Assembly: GCF_900112225.1 (NCBI RefSeq)
Contig: NZ_FOLD01000025.1
Coordinates: forward strand, 1 to 64,000
Source of the DNA: Massilia yuzhufengensis
Lineage (GTDB): Bacteria; Pseudomonadota; Gammaproteobacteria; Burkholderiales; Burkholderiaceae_D
Reading direction: 5' to 3'
Length of the DNA: 64,000 nt
Program-made: the position numbers and the translations under genes
Shown: piece by piece, positions 17,941 through 29,804 of the stretch
Position numbering within the stretch: position 1 is the first letter of the stretch
Layout: every line of letters starts with the position of its first letter
The notes under the pieces: generated by a model
What the model was told of the DNA's origin: nothing
Database searches by the model: none
Seen by the model: only the letters and a program-made list of their open reading frames with translations

Positions 17941-18888
17941 TCAGGCGGCCGGCGCTTGCGCCAGCGACGCCAGCACGCGTTCCAGCGACGCCTGGTCGAC
18001 CAGCGCCTCGCCCACCAGCACCGGGTCGATGCGCTTGGCCATGCCGACCAGGGTCTTGCTCGGGGCGCATTCGATGACCTGGGTGACGCCTTCGGCGGCC
18101 ATCTTCTGCATGGTCTCGACCCAGCGCACCGGGCCGGCGGCCTGGCGCACCAGCGCATCCTTGATGGCAGCCGGATCGTGCAGGATAGCCACGTCGACGT
18201 TGTTGATCAAGTCGATCCGCGGCGCCGAGAACGTCAGCTTTTCCATGTAGTCGCGCAGGCGGCTCGATGCCGGCTGGAGCAGCGACGAGTGGAACGGCGC
18301 CGACACCGACAGCTTCATGGCGCGCTTGGCGCCCCGGGCCTTGGCGATCTCGCAGGCACGGTCGATCGCGGCGGCGTGGCCGGCGATGACGATCTGGGTC
18401 GGCTCGTTGAAGTTGACGGCTTCGACTACCTCGCCCTGGGCAGCTTCGGCGCAGACGGCGCGCACCTCGTCGGCGGGCAAGCCCAGCACGACGGCCATGC
18501 CGCCCTGCCCGACCGGCACCGCTTCCTGCATGGCCTGGGCGCGGAAGCGCACCAGCGGCACCGCGTCCTTGAAGTCGATCACGCCCGCGGCCACCAGGGC
18601 CGAGTATTCGCCCAGGCTGTGGCCGGCGACGATGCTTGGCGCCGGGCCGCCGGCGGCGATCCAGGCGCGGTAGACGGCGACCGCGGCGGTCAGCATGACC
18701 GGCTGGGTGTTGGTGGTGAGGTCGAGGTCTTCCTTCGGGCCTTCGGCGATCAGGCGCTTCATGTCGAAGCCGAGTGCTTCCGAGGCTTCCGCCACGGTCT
18801 GGTCGACAACCGGGTTGCCGGCGAAGCCGTTCAGCATGCCGACGGCTTGTGCGCCCTGGCCGGTGAACAAGAATGCGAATTTGGTCAT
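17941..18888 (-). CDS. fabD: Malonyl-CoA:ACP transacylase
   Basis: FabD loads malonyl groups from CoA onto ACP. The 315-residue protein starts MTKFAFLFTGQGAQAVGML, with the oxyanion glutamine motif GQGAQ, and has the nucleophile elbow GHSLGEYSAL (Ser about residue 91) and the catalytic His in SAPFHSSLLQPA. The length is usual. It lies between fabH and fabG, the gap to fabH being 109 bases with two hairpins. Confidence 0.96.
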   Translation of the reverse strand: MTKFAFLFTGQGAQAVGMLNGFAGNPVVDQTVAEASEALGFDMKRLIAEGPKEDLDLTTNTQPVMLTAAVAVYRAWIAAGGPAPSIVAGHSLGEYSALVAAGVIDFKDAVPLVRFRAQAMQEAVPVGQGGMAVVLGLPADEVRAVCAEAAQGEVVEAVNFNEPTQIVIAGHAAAIDRACEIAKARGAKRAMKLSVSAPFHSSLLQPASSRLRDYMEKLTFSAPRIDLINNVDVAILHDPAAIKDALVRQAAGPVRWVETMQKMAAEGVTQVIECAPSKTLVGMAKRIDPVLVGEALVDQASLERVLASLAQAPAA

Positions 18889-18919
18889 ATTATTTTTCTC
18901 TCTGTCCGAATACGTGTGC

Positions 18920-18994
18920 TTGCCGCGTCCGAATGACGGACGCGGCAAGGCATGCATTGTTGGAACGCGCGGGCGGCCCAGCCGCCCACCCTGG
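18920..18994. repeat. Stem-loop and family-B extragenic palindrome between fabH and fabD
   Basis: CTTGCCGCGTCC and GGACGCGGCAAG form a 12-bp stem (18920-18948). Next to it lies GAACGCGCGGGCGGCCCAGC followed by its self-complement and ACCCT, a copy of the palindrome also seen at 13685 and 46208. There is no T tract, so simple termination is unlikely; mRNA processing or stabilisation within the fab operon is possible. Confidence 0.7.
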
Positions 18995-18997
18995 GTC

Positions 18998-19984
18998 TTA
19001 CATGCGGGCGAGGATCGCGCCCCAGGTAAAGCCGCCGCCAACACCTTCCATCAGCACATTGTCGCCTTTCTTGACGCGACCATCGCGCACGGCAGCGTCG
19101 AGCGCCAGTGGGATCGATGCTGCGGAGGTATTGCCGTGCTGGTCGACGGTGACAACCATCTTCTCCATCGGCAAGCCGAGCTTCTTGGCCGTGCCCTTCA
19201 TGATGCGCAGATTGGCCTGGTGCGGGATCAGCCAGTCGACGTCCGCCGGCTGCATATTGGCGTGCTCCAGTGCTTCCTTGGCCACTTCTTCCAGCACCGT
19301 GACGGCCAGCTTGAACACCGCCGGGCCGTCCATGTACAGGAAGCCGCTGCCGGCGATCGCGCCGCCGGCCAGGTTGCCGGGGATCGACAGGATGCCGGCG
19401 TGGCTGCCGTCGGCGTGCAGCTTGGTGGCCAGGATGCCCGGCTCGTCGGACGCTTCCAGCACCACGGCGCCGGCGCCGTCGCCGAACAGCACGCAGGTGG
19501 TGCGGTCGGTGAAATCGAGGATGCGTGAAAACACTTCCGAGCCGATGACCAGCACGCGCTTGTAGACGCCGGCGCGGATGAAGGCGTCGGCGGTGGACAC
19601 CGCGTACACGAAGCCGCTGCACACGGCCTGCACGTCGAAGGCGGCGCTGTTGTTGGCCAGGCCGAGCTTCTGCTGCACGATGCAGGCGGTGCTCGGGAAG
19701 CTGCCGTGGAAATCGGGGGTGGAACTGGCGACGATCACCAGTTCGATGTCGGCGGCTTGCAGGCCGGCCGCCTCGATCGCCTTGCGCGCGGCATGCACGG
19801 CCAGGTCGGACGAATTCTCGTCGGCAGCAGCGTAATGACGACAGGAAATGCCGCTGCGCGACACGATCCAGTCGTCGGAAGTCTCCACGCCCTGCTCGGC
19901 CAGCTGGGCCGCCAGTTGATCGTTGGTGACACGGTTGGCCGGCAAGTAGCTGCCGGTGCCGGTGATCTTGCTGTAAACAGTCAT
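18998..19984 (-). CDS. fabH: 3-oxoacyl-[acyl-carrier-protein] synthase III
   Basis: FabH starts fatty acid synthesis by condensing acetyl-CoA with malonyl-ACP. The 328-residue protein has the active-site Cys in [14 protein letters not shown], the catalytic His in [13 protein letters not shown] and Asn in [15 protein letters not shown]. Its start [17 protein letters not shown] is typical. It lies 24 bases after plsX, the common plsX-fabH pair. Confidence 0.96.
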   Translation of the reverse strand: MTVYSKITGTGSYLPANRVTNDQLAAQLAEQGVETSDDWIVSRSGISCRHYAAADENSSDLAVHAARKAIEAAGLQAADIELVIVASSTPDFHGSFPSTACIVQQKLGLANNSAAFDVQAVCSGFVYAVSTADAFIRAGVYKRVLVIGSEVFSRILDFTDRTTCVLFGDGAGAVVLEASDEPGILATKLHADGSHAGILSIPGNLAGGAIAGSGFLYMDGPAVFKLAVTVLEEVAKEALEHANMQPADVDWLIPHQANLRIMKGTAKKLGLPMEKMVVTVDQHGNTSAASIPLALDAAVRDGRVKKGDNVLMEGVGGGFTWGAILARM

Positions 19985-20008
19985 CTCTTCACCATCCTGC
20001 TTGGTTGT

Positions 20009-21034
20009 TTACGCCTGCTGCTGCGCATCGGGCGTGGTTGGCATCAGTTCGGCGATCAGGGCCGACAGGTGCTCTTGTACATCGTATTTGGCGGCATCGT
20101 AGGCGCGCTTGATCGCCCATTCGAAGGCGAAGGCGCTGGCGCCGCCGTGGCTCTTGAAGACCAGGCCCTTCAGGCCGAGCAGGCCGGCGCCGTTGTAGCG
20201 CTCCGGGTTGAGCTTCTTGAGCGATTTACGGGCAAGCAAGGCGCCGGCCATCGAGAAGATATTCTCGGTGAACACCGACTTGACGAAGCGCGACAGGCCT
20301 TCGACGGCCTTGAGCGTGACGTTGCCGACGAAACCGTCGCACACCACCACGTCGACCGTGCCCTTGAAAATGTCGTTGCCTTCCACGTTGCCGTGGAAAT
20401 TGAGCTTGCCGCGCTCATGGTCGGCGCGCAGCAGCACGCCAGTGGCCTTGACCACATCGTTGCCCTTGATTTCTTCGGTGCCGACATTGAGCAGGCCGAT
20501 GGTGGGGCGCTCGATGTTTTCCATGGCGGCGCACAGCACCGAGCCCATGATGGCGAACTGGTGCAGGTGGTGCGGCTCGCAGTCGACGTTGGCGCCGAGG
20601 TCGAGCATATAGGTCGGGCCACCCTTCTGGTTCGGCATGATCGAGCAGATCGCCGGACGGTCGACGCCGGCCATGGTCTTGAGCACATAGCGCGACACCG
20701 CCATCAGGGCGCCGGTATTGCCGGCCGAGACGCTGGCGTTGGCGCTGCCGTCCTTGACCAGCTCGACCGCCACCCGCATCGACGAATCCTTCTTCTTGCG
20801 CAGGGCGATTTCGAGCGGGTCGTCCATGGTGACGACTTCGGTGGCGTTTTTTACCGTGATGCGCGGGTGCGCTTCGGCGTGGTGTTTCTTGAGTTCGGCG
20901 CGCAGCACATCTTCGAGGCCCACCAGGATCAGGTGGACGTCGGACTGCTTCTTGAGGAACGAGATGGCGGCCGGAATGGTAACCGAGGGGCCGTGATCGC
21001 CGCCCATGCAGTCAATGGAAATTGTGATTGTCAT
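20009..21034 (-). CDS. plsX: Phosphate acyltransferase
   Basis: PlsX converts acyl-ACP to acyl-phosphate, the acyl donor for PlsY in phospholipid synthesis. The 341-residue protein starts [20 protein letters not shown] and has the family segments [19 protein letters not shown] and [13 protein letters not shown]. Length is standard. It lies downstream of rpmF, with 203 bases between them, and precedes fabH. Confidence 0.96.
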   Translation of the reverse strand: MTITISIDCMGGDHGPSVTIPAAISFLKKQSDVHLILVGLEDVLRAELKKHHAEAHPRITVKNATEVVTMDDPLEIALRKKKDSSMRVAVELVKDGSANASVSAGNTGALMAVSRYVLKTMAGVDRPAICSIMPNQKGGPTYMLDLGANVDCEPHHLHQFAIMGSVLCAAMENIERPTIGLLNVGTEEIKGNDVVKATGVLLRADHERGKLNFHGNVEGNDIFKGTVDVVVCDGFVGNVTLKAVEGLSRFVKSVFTENIFSMAGALLARKSLKKLNPERYNGAGLLGLKGLVFKSHGGASAFAFEWAIKRAYDAAKYDVQEHLSALIAELMPTTPDAQQQA

Positions 21035-21169
21035 TTGTCGTGATATGCCGGCTCACGCAGGGCGGAGGGCAAGAGTGGATCGGGGCGTGGCAAACCGCCA
21101 GCCGCTGTCCGCGCAATTCAAAATGACGGAGTGCAAGCTTGTTGCAGCCGCGTGAAACAGAAAAGCGAA

Positions 21170-21212
21170 AGAAAAAGCGGCGCCACGCAGAAAAATACGT
21201 TGCACCGCTTTC
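21170..21212 (-). terminator. Possible weak terminator after rpmF
   Basis: On the minus strand AAAGCGGTGC and GCGCCGCTTT pair with one G-T, with an 18-base loop, followed by TTCTTTCGC. It could reduce readthrough from rpmF into plsX. The T tract is imperfect. Confidence 0.4.
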
Positions 21213-21237
21213 ATGGTACTAAAGGACAAGACGTCGA

Positions 21238-21420
21238 TTACTCGTCGTTCTTGGTCTTCAGGACTTTGCGACCACGGTAGAAACCGTTCGGGCTGATGTG
21301 GTGACGCAGGTGGGTTTCGCCGGTGGTCGGCTCGACTGCCAGGTTTGGTGCGGTCAGGAAATCGTGCGAACGGTGCATGCCGCGCTTCGACGGGGACTTC
21401 TTATTCTGCTGAACTGCCAT
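21238..21420 (-). CDS. rpmF: 50S ribosomal protein L32
   Basis: The 60-residue basic protein begins [20 protein letters not shown] and contains the L32 features [20 protein letters not shown] and [11 protein letters not shown]. The zinc-binding cysteines found in some L32 proteins are absent, as in other proteobacterial C-minus forms. It lies between yceD and plsX, a conserved link between ribosome and lipid synthesis genes. Confidence 0.97.
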   Translation of the reverse strand: MAVQQNKKSPSKRGMHRSHDFLTAPNLAVEPTTGETHLRHHISPNGFYRGRKVLKTKNDE

Positions 21421-21637
21421 GATGACTCCTAATACATAAGTTCTAAAATTCTAACACATTCGACTTGCAAATACATGCAGATCGAGTATCCCAGCGGTAA
21501 CTTCTTATCTTTCGATCTTTCCACTACCGACATGTTTTAACGCTATTACATCAACTACCTAATGCCATACTCGATTGCTGCACGCGTTTGACACGTTCTT
21601 GCTTCGTACTACAGGACTACTGGTACTGCGGCACTAC

Positions 21638-22135
21638 TTATTCTGGTTTGAGCGTCTTCAAGCCGGCGAAGGGCGAGACTTTATCGGTCTTCAGGACGTC
21701 CAGGAGCTTGGTGTCCGGACAGACCTCATGTTTCGGTGCCTGCGGCAGGGCCAGCAGGGCTTCGTCTTCCAGCAACTGGCGGATGTCGCAGGCGTGGCTG
21801 CCGACAATCACGTCGATGCTGTCGTCGTCCAGGACTTCTTCCATCCCGTCGGCTTCTTCGTCATCCTTGCCCAGCACCAGCATGGTGGACGAATCGATCT
21901 CGTATTCCATCGGCTGCAGGCAACGCTGGCAGGCCAGCTTCACCGGGCCGGCGACCGACAGGGTAAGCGACGGGTAGCCCTCGCGGGTCTGACCGCCCTG
22001 CATGGCCCAGCGAATCTCGCCCGAGTTATCGACGCAATCGGCTGCCAGGCGGGTCATCTCGGACACTGGCGTTACGCCCTCGCGGTGTCCTTCATTCCGG
22101 CAAAACTCGAAGGCGTCTATGACAAAAGCGCTCAT
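21638..22135 (-). CDS. YceD/DUF177 family protein
   Basis: The 165-residue acidic protein has the central Cys motif LACQRCLQPMEYEID and the C-terminal segment DLLEDEALLALPQAPKH-like (here QLLEDEALLALPQAPKH), both typical of DUF177. Members precede rpmF in most bacteria; a role in 23S rRNA maturation has been proposed for some. The start MSAFVIDAFEF is placed after a GGGGAAG ribosome site; an upstream in-frame ATG is not supported by the promoter position. Confidence 0.9.
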   Translation of the reverse strand: MSAFVIDAFEFCRNEGHREGVTPVSEMTRLAADCVDNSGEIRWAMQGGQTREGYPSLTLSVAGPVKLACQRCLQPMEYEIDSSTMLVLGKDDEEADGMEEVLDDDSIDVIVGSHACDIRQLLEDEALLALPQAPKHEVCPDTKLLDVLKTDKVSPFAGLKTLKPE

Positions 22136-22161
22136 TTGGAAAACTTCCCCGGAAAACCTGC

Positions 22162-22191
22162 GATAATAACAGGCTTCTCCCCGCAGAGTCA
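22162..22191 (-). promoter_or_regulatory. Sigma-70 promoter of yceD-rpmF
   Basis: On the minus strand TTGACT and TATTAT are 18 bases apart. The predicted transcript starts about 20 bases before the yceD ATG. It may also drive the downstream plsX and fab genes. Confidence 0.7.
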
Positions 22192-22311
22192 AAGACTTAC
22201 GTCGTTTTTACCCTGCGCGCGTTGCACCGGCCACGCATCTGGAAGGTTTGCTTGCCGGACATGCATCGCTGACCAGCTCGACTGATATGCCGTTTTATTC
22301 GATAGCCCGCA

Positions 22312-22926
22312 ATGATACCAAGTTCCGTTCCACCGCGCCTCATTCTTGCATCGGGGTCCGCGTACCGGCGCGAATTGCTGTCGCGCCTGCAGCTGCCTTT
22401 CGAGGCGATCTCGCCCGATATCGACGAAACGCCGCAGGCCGGCGAGGCGCCGCAGGAGACCGCCCTGCGCCTGGCGCGCGCCAAGGCCGCGGCGGTCGCC
22501 AGCAAGGCGCCGGGCGCCCTCGTCATCGGCTCCGATCAGGTGGCGACCCTGGACGGCCTGCAGATCGGCAAGCCGGGCAACCATGCGCGTGCACTGGAAC
22601 AACTGCAGCTGATGCGGGGACGGCGCGTGGTGTTTCATACGGCCCTGTGCCTGTGGGACAGCCGCGTGGCCGATCCGGCGCACGCCGCGCAAGTGGACAA
22701 CATCCAGGTCTTCGTCGACTTCCGCGATCTGCCCGATGCCGAGCTGGACGCCTACCTGCGCATCGAACAACCGTATGACTGCGCCGGCAGCGCCAAGAAC
22801 GAAGGGCTGGGCATCGCCCTGCTCGACAATATCGCATCGACCGACCCCACCGCCCTCACCGGCCTGCCCCTGATCTCCCTCACCGGCATGCTGCGCCGCG
22901 CCGGCGTGGCCTTCTTCGGCACCTGA
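22312..22926 (+). CDS. Maf-family nucleoside triphosphate pyrophosphatase
   Basis: Maf proteins hydrolyse non-canonical or excess nucleoside triphosphates. The 204-residue protein has the family start RLILASGSAYRRELLSRL, the acidic site SPDIDETP, GSDQVATLDG and the late motif RIEQPYDCAGSAKNEGLG. The C-x-C-AG-x type ending and GSDQ support a YceF-like 7-methyl-GTP pyrophosphatase, but subtype assignment is tentative. It is divergent from yceD and 22 bases upstream of the next gene. Confidence 0.9.
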   Translation: MIPSSVPPRLILASGSAYRRELLSRLQLPFEAISPDIDETPQAGEAPQETALRLARAKAAAVASKAPGALVIGSDQVATLDGLQIGKPGNHARALEQLQLMRGRRVVFHTALCLWDSRVADPAHAAQVDNIQVFVDFRDLPDAELDAYLRIEQPYDCAGSAKNEGLGIALLDNIASTDPTALTGLPLISLTGMLRRAGVAFFGT

Positions 22927-22948
22927 CTCCTTACCCTATAGATCAACA

Positions 22949-23698
22949 ATGCCCGGCACCCTGTACCTTATTCCGAATACCCTTGGCCCTGTCGACGCCG
23001 CTCCCGGCGCCCTGTCCGCCCTGCTCCCGACCCAGGTGCAGGCGCTGACATCCAGGCTTGACTACTTCGTCGCCGAAAACGCCAAGACCGCGCGCGCCTT
23101 TTTGAAACTGATTGCAATCGACCACCCGCTGGCGAAACCGCTGCAGGAAATCGAGATCGCGGAACTGAACGTCAACACGCCGCCAGCCGCATTGAACCAG
23201 CTGCTGGCGCCCCTGCTGGCCGGGCGCGATGCCGGGCTGGTGTCGGAAGCGGGCGTACCGGCCGTGGCCGATCCCGGCGCAGACCTGGTGCGCCTGGCGC
23301 ACCAGCACGGCATCGCCGTGCGGCCGCTGGTGGGGCCGTCGTCGCTGCTGCTGGCCGTGATGGCCAGCGGTTTGAACGGACAGAGCTTTGCGTTCAACGG
23401 CTACCTGCCGACCGACGCGGCGCAGCGTACCAAGCGCATCCAGCAACTGGAACAGCGCTCGCGCGCGGAGAAGCAGACGCAGCTGCTGATCGAGACGCCG
23501 TACCGCAATGGCCAGATGCTGGAGGCGCTGGCGGCCGGGTGCCAGCCGGGGACGCTCATTTGCGTGGCGACGGATTTGTCGCTGGCGAGCGAATCGGTGC
23601 GGACGCTGACGGCAGCAAAGTGGAAAGCGGAACTGGCGGCTGGAAAGGCGCCGGAGTTTCACAAGAAGCCGACGGTGTTTTTGTTTTTGGCGCAGTAG
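22949..23698 (+). CDS. SAM-dependent tetrapyrrole-methylase-fold protein, RsmI-like
   Basis: The 249-residue protein starts MPGTLYLIPNTLG and has the RsmI-like segments YFVAENAKTARAFLK, AGRDAGLVSEAGVPAVADPG and GPSSLLLAVMASGLNG, which form the SAM site of the tetrapyrrole methylase fold. RsmI itself makes the 2'-O-methyl mark at C1402 of 16S rRNA. This protein is shorter by about 30 residues and its N-terminal residues differ, so it is a paralog whose RNA or other target is unknown. It forms a probable operon with the Maf gene. Confidence 0.8.
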   Translation: MPGTLYLIPNTLGPVDAAPGALSALLPTQVQALTSRLDYFVAENAKTARAFLKLIAIDHPLAKPLQEIEIAELNVNTPPAALNQLLAPLLAGRDAGLVSEAGVPAVADPGADLVRLAHQHGIAVRPLVGPSSLLLAVMASGLNGQSFAFNGYLPTDAAQRTKRIQQLEQRSRAEKQTQLLIETPYRNGQMLEALAAGCQPGTLICVATDLSLASESVRTLTAAKWKAELAAGKAPEFHKKPTVFLFLAQ

Positions 23699-23757
23699 CG
23701 TTAGTAGGTGGGCTGGTAGGCAGGCACGCAGGCCGATAAACGGCCCGCGCCCTGCAA

Positions 23758-25026
23758 TCAAAGCACCTCGTGCGTCAACTCCCTGACCCAGTCGAACGCC
23801 TCCAGCTCCATCTCCCTGATCTGCGCTACCGTCAAGCCCAGCCTGCGCAGCGCGTTATACAGCTTGCACCCGCCTTCAGCCGCTTCGAGCAGCTCGGCCA
23901 CCTTCAGCATGCTGCCGAAATCTCCCGCCCGGTCCAGCAGCGCGGCGCGCACGTCACCGGCCACTTCGACATTTTCGAGGATCTCGTGCATCGGGATCGA
24001 GAACAGCGCGTCGGCCAGCGACATGATGCCCACCGTGAAGGCGCGGTCGGCGCTGGAGGGATCGTGCGGGCGTAGCGCCAGGGTCATCAGCTCGAGCAGC
24101 TTGCCGCGCGTGGTGGCCAGTTGCAGCAGCGGCGAGGCCAGTTCCACCACCCCGCCCACCGTCGAGTACAGCAGGATTTGCAGCCAGCGCTGCAGCTGGC
24201 GCCGGCCGAGCTGGTTCAGGGCCTGCGACAGCGATTCGATCTGCGGCCCCGGCGCCGCCCGGCTGTTAACCAGGCGCAGCAGGTTCAGGCTGATCAAGGC
24301 ATCGCGCTTGACGGCCGTTTCGATGACCTGGGCGTCGGCATTCGAGCTCACCAGTTCCAGCAGGTGCAGGAGCGCCATCTCGGACGGGGTGATCTTCTTG
24401 CCCGACAAAATGACCGGACGCGCGAAATAATAGCCCTGGAAGTACTCGAAGCCGAGGTCCATGCACAGCTTGAATTCATCGAGCGTCTCGACCTTTTCGG
24501 CGAGCAGCTTCTTGCCGGTGGACTTGAGCGACGCGGTGAGGCGCTCCAGCTCGTCGCGGGGCATGCCCTTGACGTCGACTTTGATCACATCGACCAGCCC
24601 GACCAGCCGGTCGAGCTCGGGCGAATGCTCGACCACGTCGTCGACGGCGAACTTGAAACCGAGTTCTTTCAGTTCGAGGATACGCGCCAGCAGCTGCTGG
24701 GTCGGCTTGACGGTCTCCAGGATTTCGAGGATAACCTTATGGGGCGGCAGGAAACGGACAAAGTCGCTCATCAGCACCACCTCGTCGACGTTGACGAAGG
24801 CGAGCTGTTCGCCAACCACGTGCTCCATGCCCAATTGGGACGCGTGTGAAATGACGGCCGCCGTGGCCGCCGCGTTGTCGGTCAGCTTCGCATCGTCGTC
24901 CTCGCCTGCGGCCCGGAACAGCAACTCGAATGCCACGAGGTGCTGGTCACGGCCGAGGATAGGCTGGCGTGCGAGGAAAAAATCGTTGGACGGCACGGAT
25001 GCCGCTGCCAATGCTTCGGCATGCAT
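23758..25026 (-). CDS. EAL-like/HDOD two-domain signalling protein
   Basis: The N-terminal part (about residues 15-205) has an EAL-type fold: FFLARQPILGRDQHLVAFELLFR, then AVDDVVEHSPEL and LLAEKVETLDEF. The EAL motif itself is replaced by ELL and several metal ligands are missing, so phosphodiesterase activity is unlikely. The C-terminal part (about 210-400) is an HDOD domain (MALLHLLELVSSNADAQVIETAV-type start, SLSQALNQLGRRQLQRWLQ). This YuxH-type pairing is widespread and usually linked to second-messenger or stress signalling; the ligand is unknown. 422 residues. The gene stands alone. Confidence 0.82.
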   Translation of the reverse strand: MHAEALAAASVPSNDFFLARQPILGRDQHLVAFELLFRAAGEDDDAKLTDNAAATAAVISHASQLGMEHVVGEQLAFVNVDEVVLMSDFVRFLPPHKVILEILETVKPTQQLLARILELKELGFKFAVDDVVEHSPELDRLVGLVDVIKVDVKGMPRDELERLTASLKSTGKKLLAEKVETLDEFKLCMDLGFEYFQGYYFARPVILSGKKITPSEMALLHLLELVSSNADAQVIETAVKRDALISLNLLRLVNSRAAPGPQIESLSQALNQLGRRQLQRWLQILLYSTVGGVVELASPLLQLATTRGKLLELMTLALRPHDPSSADRAFTVGIMSLADALFSIPMHEILENVEVAGDVRAALLDRAGDFGSMLKVAELLEAAEGGCKLYNALRRLGLTVAQIREMELEAFDWVRELTHEVL

Positions 25027-25149
25027 CGGGAACTCCTGGAAACTGTGACGGCGGCATGGACGGGCCTGCCGGGCAGGCGCGCGAACGCCTGCCTTGGAGA
25101 CTATACTACAAATCTGTCATTCTTAGCATTTTTACATCAAATCGGGTGC

Positions 25150-26421
25150 TCAGCGCTTGCCACCCTTGTTGCCACCCGGGCGTGGGGTGCCCGCGCCGTC
25201 CTTGCGCGGAGCGGCCGGACGCGCGCCTGTGGCAGGGCGCGCCTGCGCTCCCGCTGGTGCGGTCGGGCGATCGCTGGCGCTGCGGGCGTTGCCCTGGGCG
25301 GGCGCCTGGGGCTTGGCCGCGGCCGTGCCGTCCGGGCGCCACACGCGGCGCGCACCGGTCGGGCGTGGCGCGGCAGGCGCAGCAGCCGCGCCGACGGCGC
25401 GCGGGTCTTCCTCGCCTTCGCGCGGCATGCTCTGGCCCGGCAGGCGCAGGCTGCCCTTGCCCGACAGCGGGCTGGCGCGGCGCGCGTTGCCCACCGGCGT
25501 GCGTGGGCCGTCGGCCGCCATGCGCGCCGCCGCGCCGGTGAGCTGGGTGCCGGTTTCGATGGTGAAGCGCGCGCCGGCATCCTTGCCCAGCACCTGCACC
25601 AGGTAAGGCAGGGTCTGGCGCAGCAGCGGTTCCAGCGTGTAGGGCGGATTCAGGATAAACATGCCGCTGCTGTGCAGGCCGAAGCCGTCCGGGCCGGGCG
25701 TGGACACGGTGAGGGTCACGTTCAGCCATTCCTTGGCCGGCAGGCGCTTGAGGCGGTCGGCGAACTGGCGCGACTCCATGCGCTGCAGCACCGGATACCA
25801 GATGGCATACATGCCGCTCGGGAAGCGGCCGAGCGCGTCGTCCAGCGCGTCGCGCACCTTGCGGTAGTCGTCCTTGATTTCATACGGCGGGTCGATCAGC
25901 ACCAGCGCGCGGCGCGACAGCGGCGGCAGCAGCTTCTTCAGGCTCTCGAAGCCGTCGCCATGCTCGATCAGGACGCGGCGGCCACGGGCACGCTCGCCCT
26001 GCTCGGCCTTGTGCGCCTCGACCTTGCGGAAATTCTCGGCCAGGATGCGCACGTCCGCCGGATGCAGCTCGAACAGGCGCAGGCGGTCTTCGGCGCGCGC
26101 CAGCTGCTCCGCCACATAGGGCGAGCCCGGGTAGTAGCGCATCTTGCCGCTCGGGTTCATGGCCTTGACCAGGTCGAGGTAGGGCTTGAGCGCCTCCGGC
26201 ACGTTGGTGGCGCTCCACAGCGGGCCGATACCAGTCTCGAATTCCGATTTCTTGGTCGACTGGAAGCTGTCGAGCGCGTACACACCCGCACCCGAGTGGG
26301 TGTCGATATAGGTGTACGGCACGTCCTTCTGGTTCATGTACAGGTGCAACTGGACCTGAACAAAGTGTTTAAGGACATCGGCGTGGTTACCCGCGTGGAA
26401 GGCGTGGCGGTAGCTCAACAT
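25150..26421 (-). CDS. rlmJ: 23S rRNA (adenine2030-N6)-methyltransferase with a long basic tail
   Basis: RlmJ adds the N6-methyl group to A2030 of 23S rRNA. Residues 1-285 match the enzyme: MLSYRHAFHAGNHADVLKH, the SAM region YIDTHSGAGVY, and the catalytic VLIDPPYE. The E. coli enzyme ends there at 280 residues. This protein runs to 423 with a tail of about 130 residues rich in Ala, Pro, Arg, Gly and Lys, predicted disordered. The tail uses codons like the rest, so it is probably translated; it might help bind rRNA. No operon partner is seen. Confidence 0.88.
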   Translation of the reverse strand: MLSYRHAFHAGNHADVLKHFVQVQLHLYMNQKDVPYTYIDTHSGAGVYALDSFQSTKKSEFETGIGPLWSATNVPEALKPYLDLVKAMNPSGKMRYYPGSPYVAEQLARAEDRLRLFELHPADVRILAENFRKVEAHKAEQGERARGRRVLIEHGDGFESLKKLLPPLSRRALVLIDPPYEIKDDYRKVRDALDDALGRFPSGMYAIWYPVLQRMESRQFADRLKRLPAKEWLNVTLTVSTPGPDGFGLHSSGMFILNPPYTLEPLLRQTLPYLVQVLGKDAGARFTIETGTQLTGAAARMAADGPRTPVGNARRASPLSGKGSLRLPGQSMPREGEEDPRAVGAAAAPAAPRPTGARRVWRPDGTAAAKPQAPAQGNARSASDRPTAPAGAQARPATGARPAAPRKDGAGTPRPGGNKGGKR

Positions 26422-26531
26422 AAGCTGGAATTCCTGAAAAAGAGTCGATGCCGTGTTCTACAACGGCGTAATTGTCGCCATTATCCACTACATCGCCGCC
26501 CGGCCGTTAATTGCGCGCCCATATTATAAAA

Positions 26532-26945
26532 ATGCTGCAGGTCCGTGCGGGCACTGCGGCCGGGCATGGCGCCGGGCTTTCCTGCGCCGCGCCTACGCGA
26601 CCTTCTGCTCGTCGAAAACTGCTCGTCTTCGGTCGAACCGTGCAGCGCAGTCGTCGAACTCTGGTTCTGCTCAATGGCTTGGGTCCAGCCCTTCCAGCCC
26701 CGGCGCCTGTCGTGCCTACGCCACCACTGGCCGACGCGGGCCTCATCCCAGTAGTGGGCATCGGTGGCGATATCGGCGGCGGCCTGGGAAATGGCAGCGG
26801 CAATCCCGGGACCGTGCTGCCGGTCGCCGGTCCGGATGTCGGCGCGCCGGCGGATGTGCCTGAACCGCAATCGATCGCGATCATGGCGGCGGGTATTGCC
26901 GTGATGGGCGTGGCGCGTCGGAGGAAGCGTCGTTTGCCTGGCTGA
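26532..26945 (+). CDS. Hypothetical protein with a PEP-CTERM-like sorting tail
   Basis: The last 30 residues read ADVPEPQSIAIMAAGIAVMG followed by VARRRKRR: a VPEP motif, a hydrophobic stretch and an Arg-rich end, the tripartite signal recognised by exosortase in proteobacteria. The middle is Gly/Pro/Val-rich (VVGIGGDIGGGLGNGSGNPG). The 137-residue frame has no clear N-terminal signal peptide, which functional PEP-CTERM proteins need, and the first 50 residues are unusual in composition. The true start or an unrecognised frameshift may lie there. A strong terminator follows 20 bases downstream, which supports a transcribed gene on this strand. Confidence 0.5.
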   Translation: MLQVRAGTAAGHGAGLSCAAPTRPSARRKLLVFGRTVQRSRRTLVLLNGLGPALPAPAPVVPTPPLADAGLIPVVGIGGDIGGGLGNGSGNPGTVLPVAGPDVGAPADVPEPQSIAIMAAGIAVMGVARRRKRRLPG

Positions 26946-26965
26946 TCGATGTAGCCAGGATGTTG

Positions 26966-27003
26966 AAAAACGGCGCACTCTCTTGGGGTGCGCCGTTTTT
27001 TTG
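26966..27003. terminator. Bidirectional rho-independent terminator
   Basis: AACGGCGCAC pairs with GTGCGCCGTT around an 8-base loop, with a T7 run on the plus strand and a T5 run on the minus strand. It can end the PEP-CTERM-like gene from the left and clpB from the right. Confidence 0.85.
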
Positions 27004-27026
27004 CCGTGGGGCTGTGCAACGGAATC

Positions 27027-27052
27027 GGGTTCCGGCCTTCGCCGGAACGACG
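27027..27052. repeat. REP-like extragenic palindrome (family A)
   Basis: GGGTTCCGGCCTTCGCCGGA followed by ACGACG, identical to the copy at 2225. It lies downstream of clpB. Confidence 0.8.
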
Positions 27053-27096
27053 TTCATCTGCTAACGCACGCCAATGCGCTGGCTCGTTTCAGCCAA

Positions 27097-29703
<2,607 letters not shown>

Positions 29704-29740
29704 GGTATTGCTCCCTAGAGTTGTTCTTAACTGAGGAGCA

Positions 29741-29768
29741 AAGTTGGGATGGCTGCACGCTTTTCAAG
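29741..29768 (-). promoter_or_regulatory. Sigma-32 (heat shock) promoter of clpB
   Basis: On the minus strand CTTGAAA and CCCAACTT are 13 bases apart, close to the RpoH consensus CTTGAAA-N13/14-CCCCATNT. It lies about 38 bases before the clpB start. Confidence 0.7.
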
Positions 29769-29804
29769 ATGTGCAATGCTCTTCCAGTCACGCGGCGCCC
29801 TGCC

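Noticed and set aside
26481-26978. A 165-residue minus-strand frame opposite the PEP-CTERM-like gene
   Set aside because: The plus strand carries a specific sorting motif and a terminator, while this frame has no domain.
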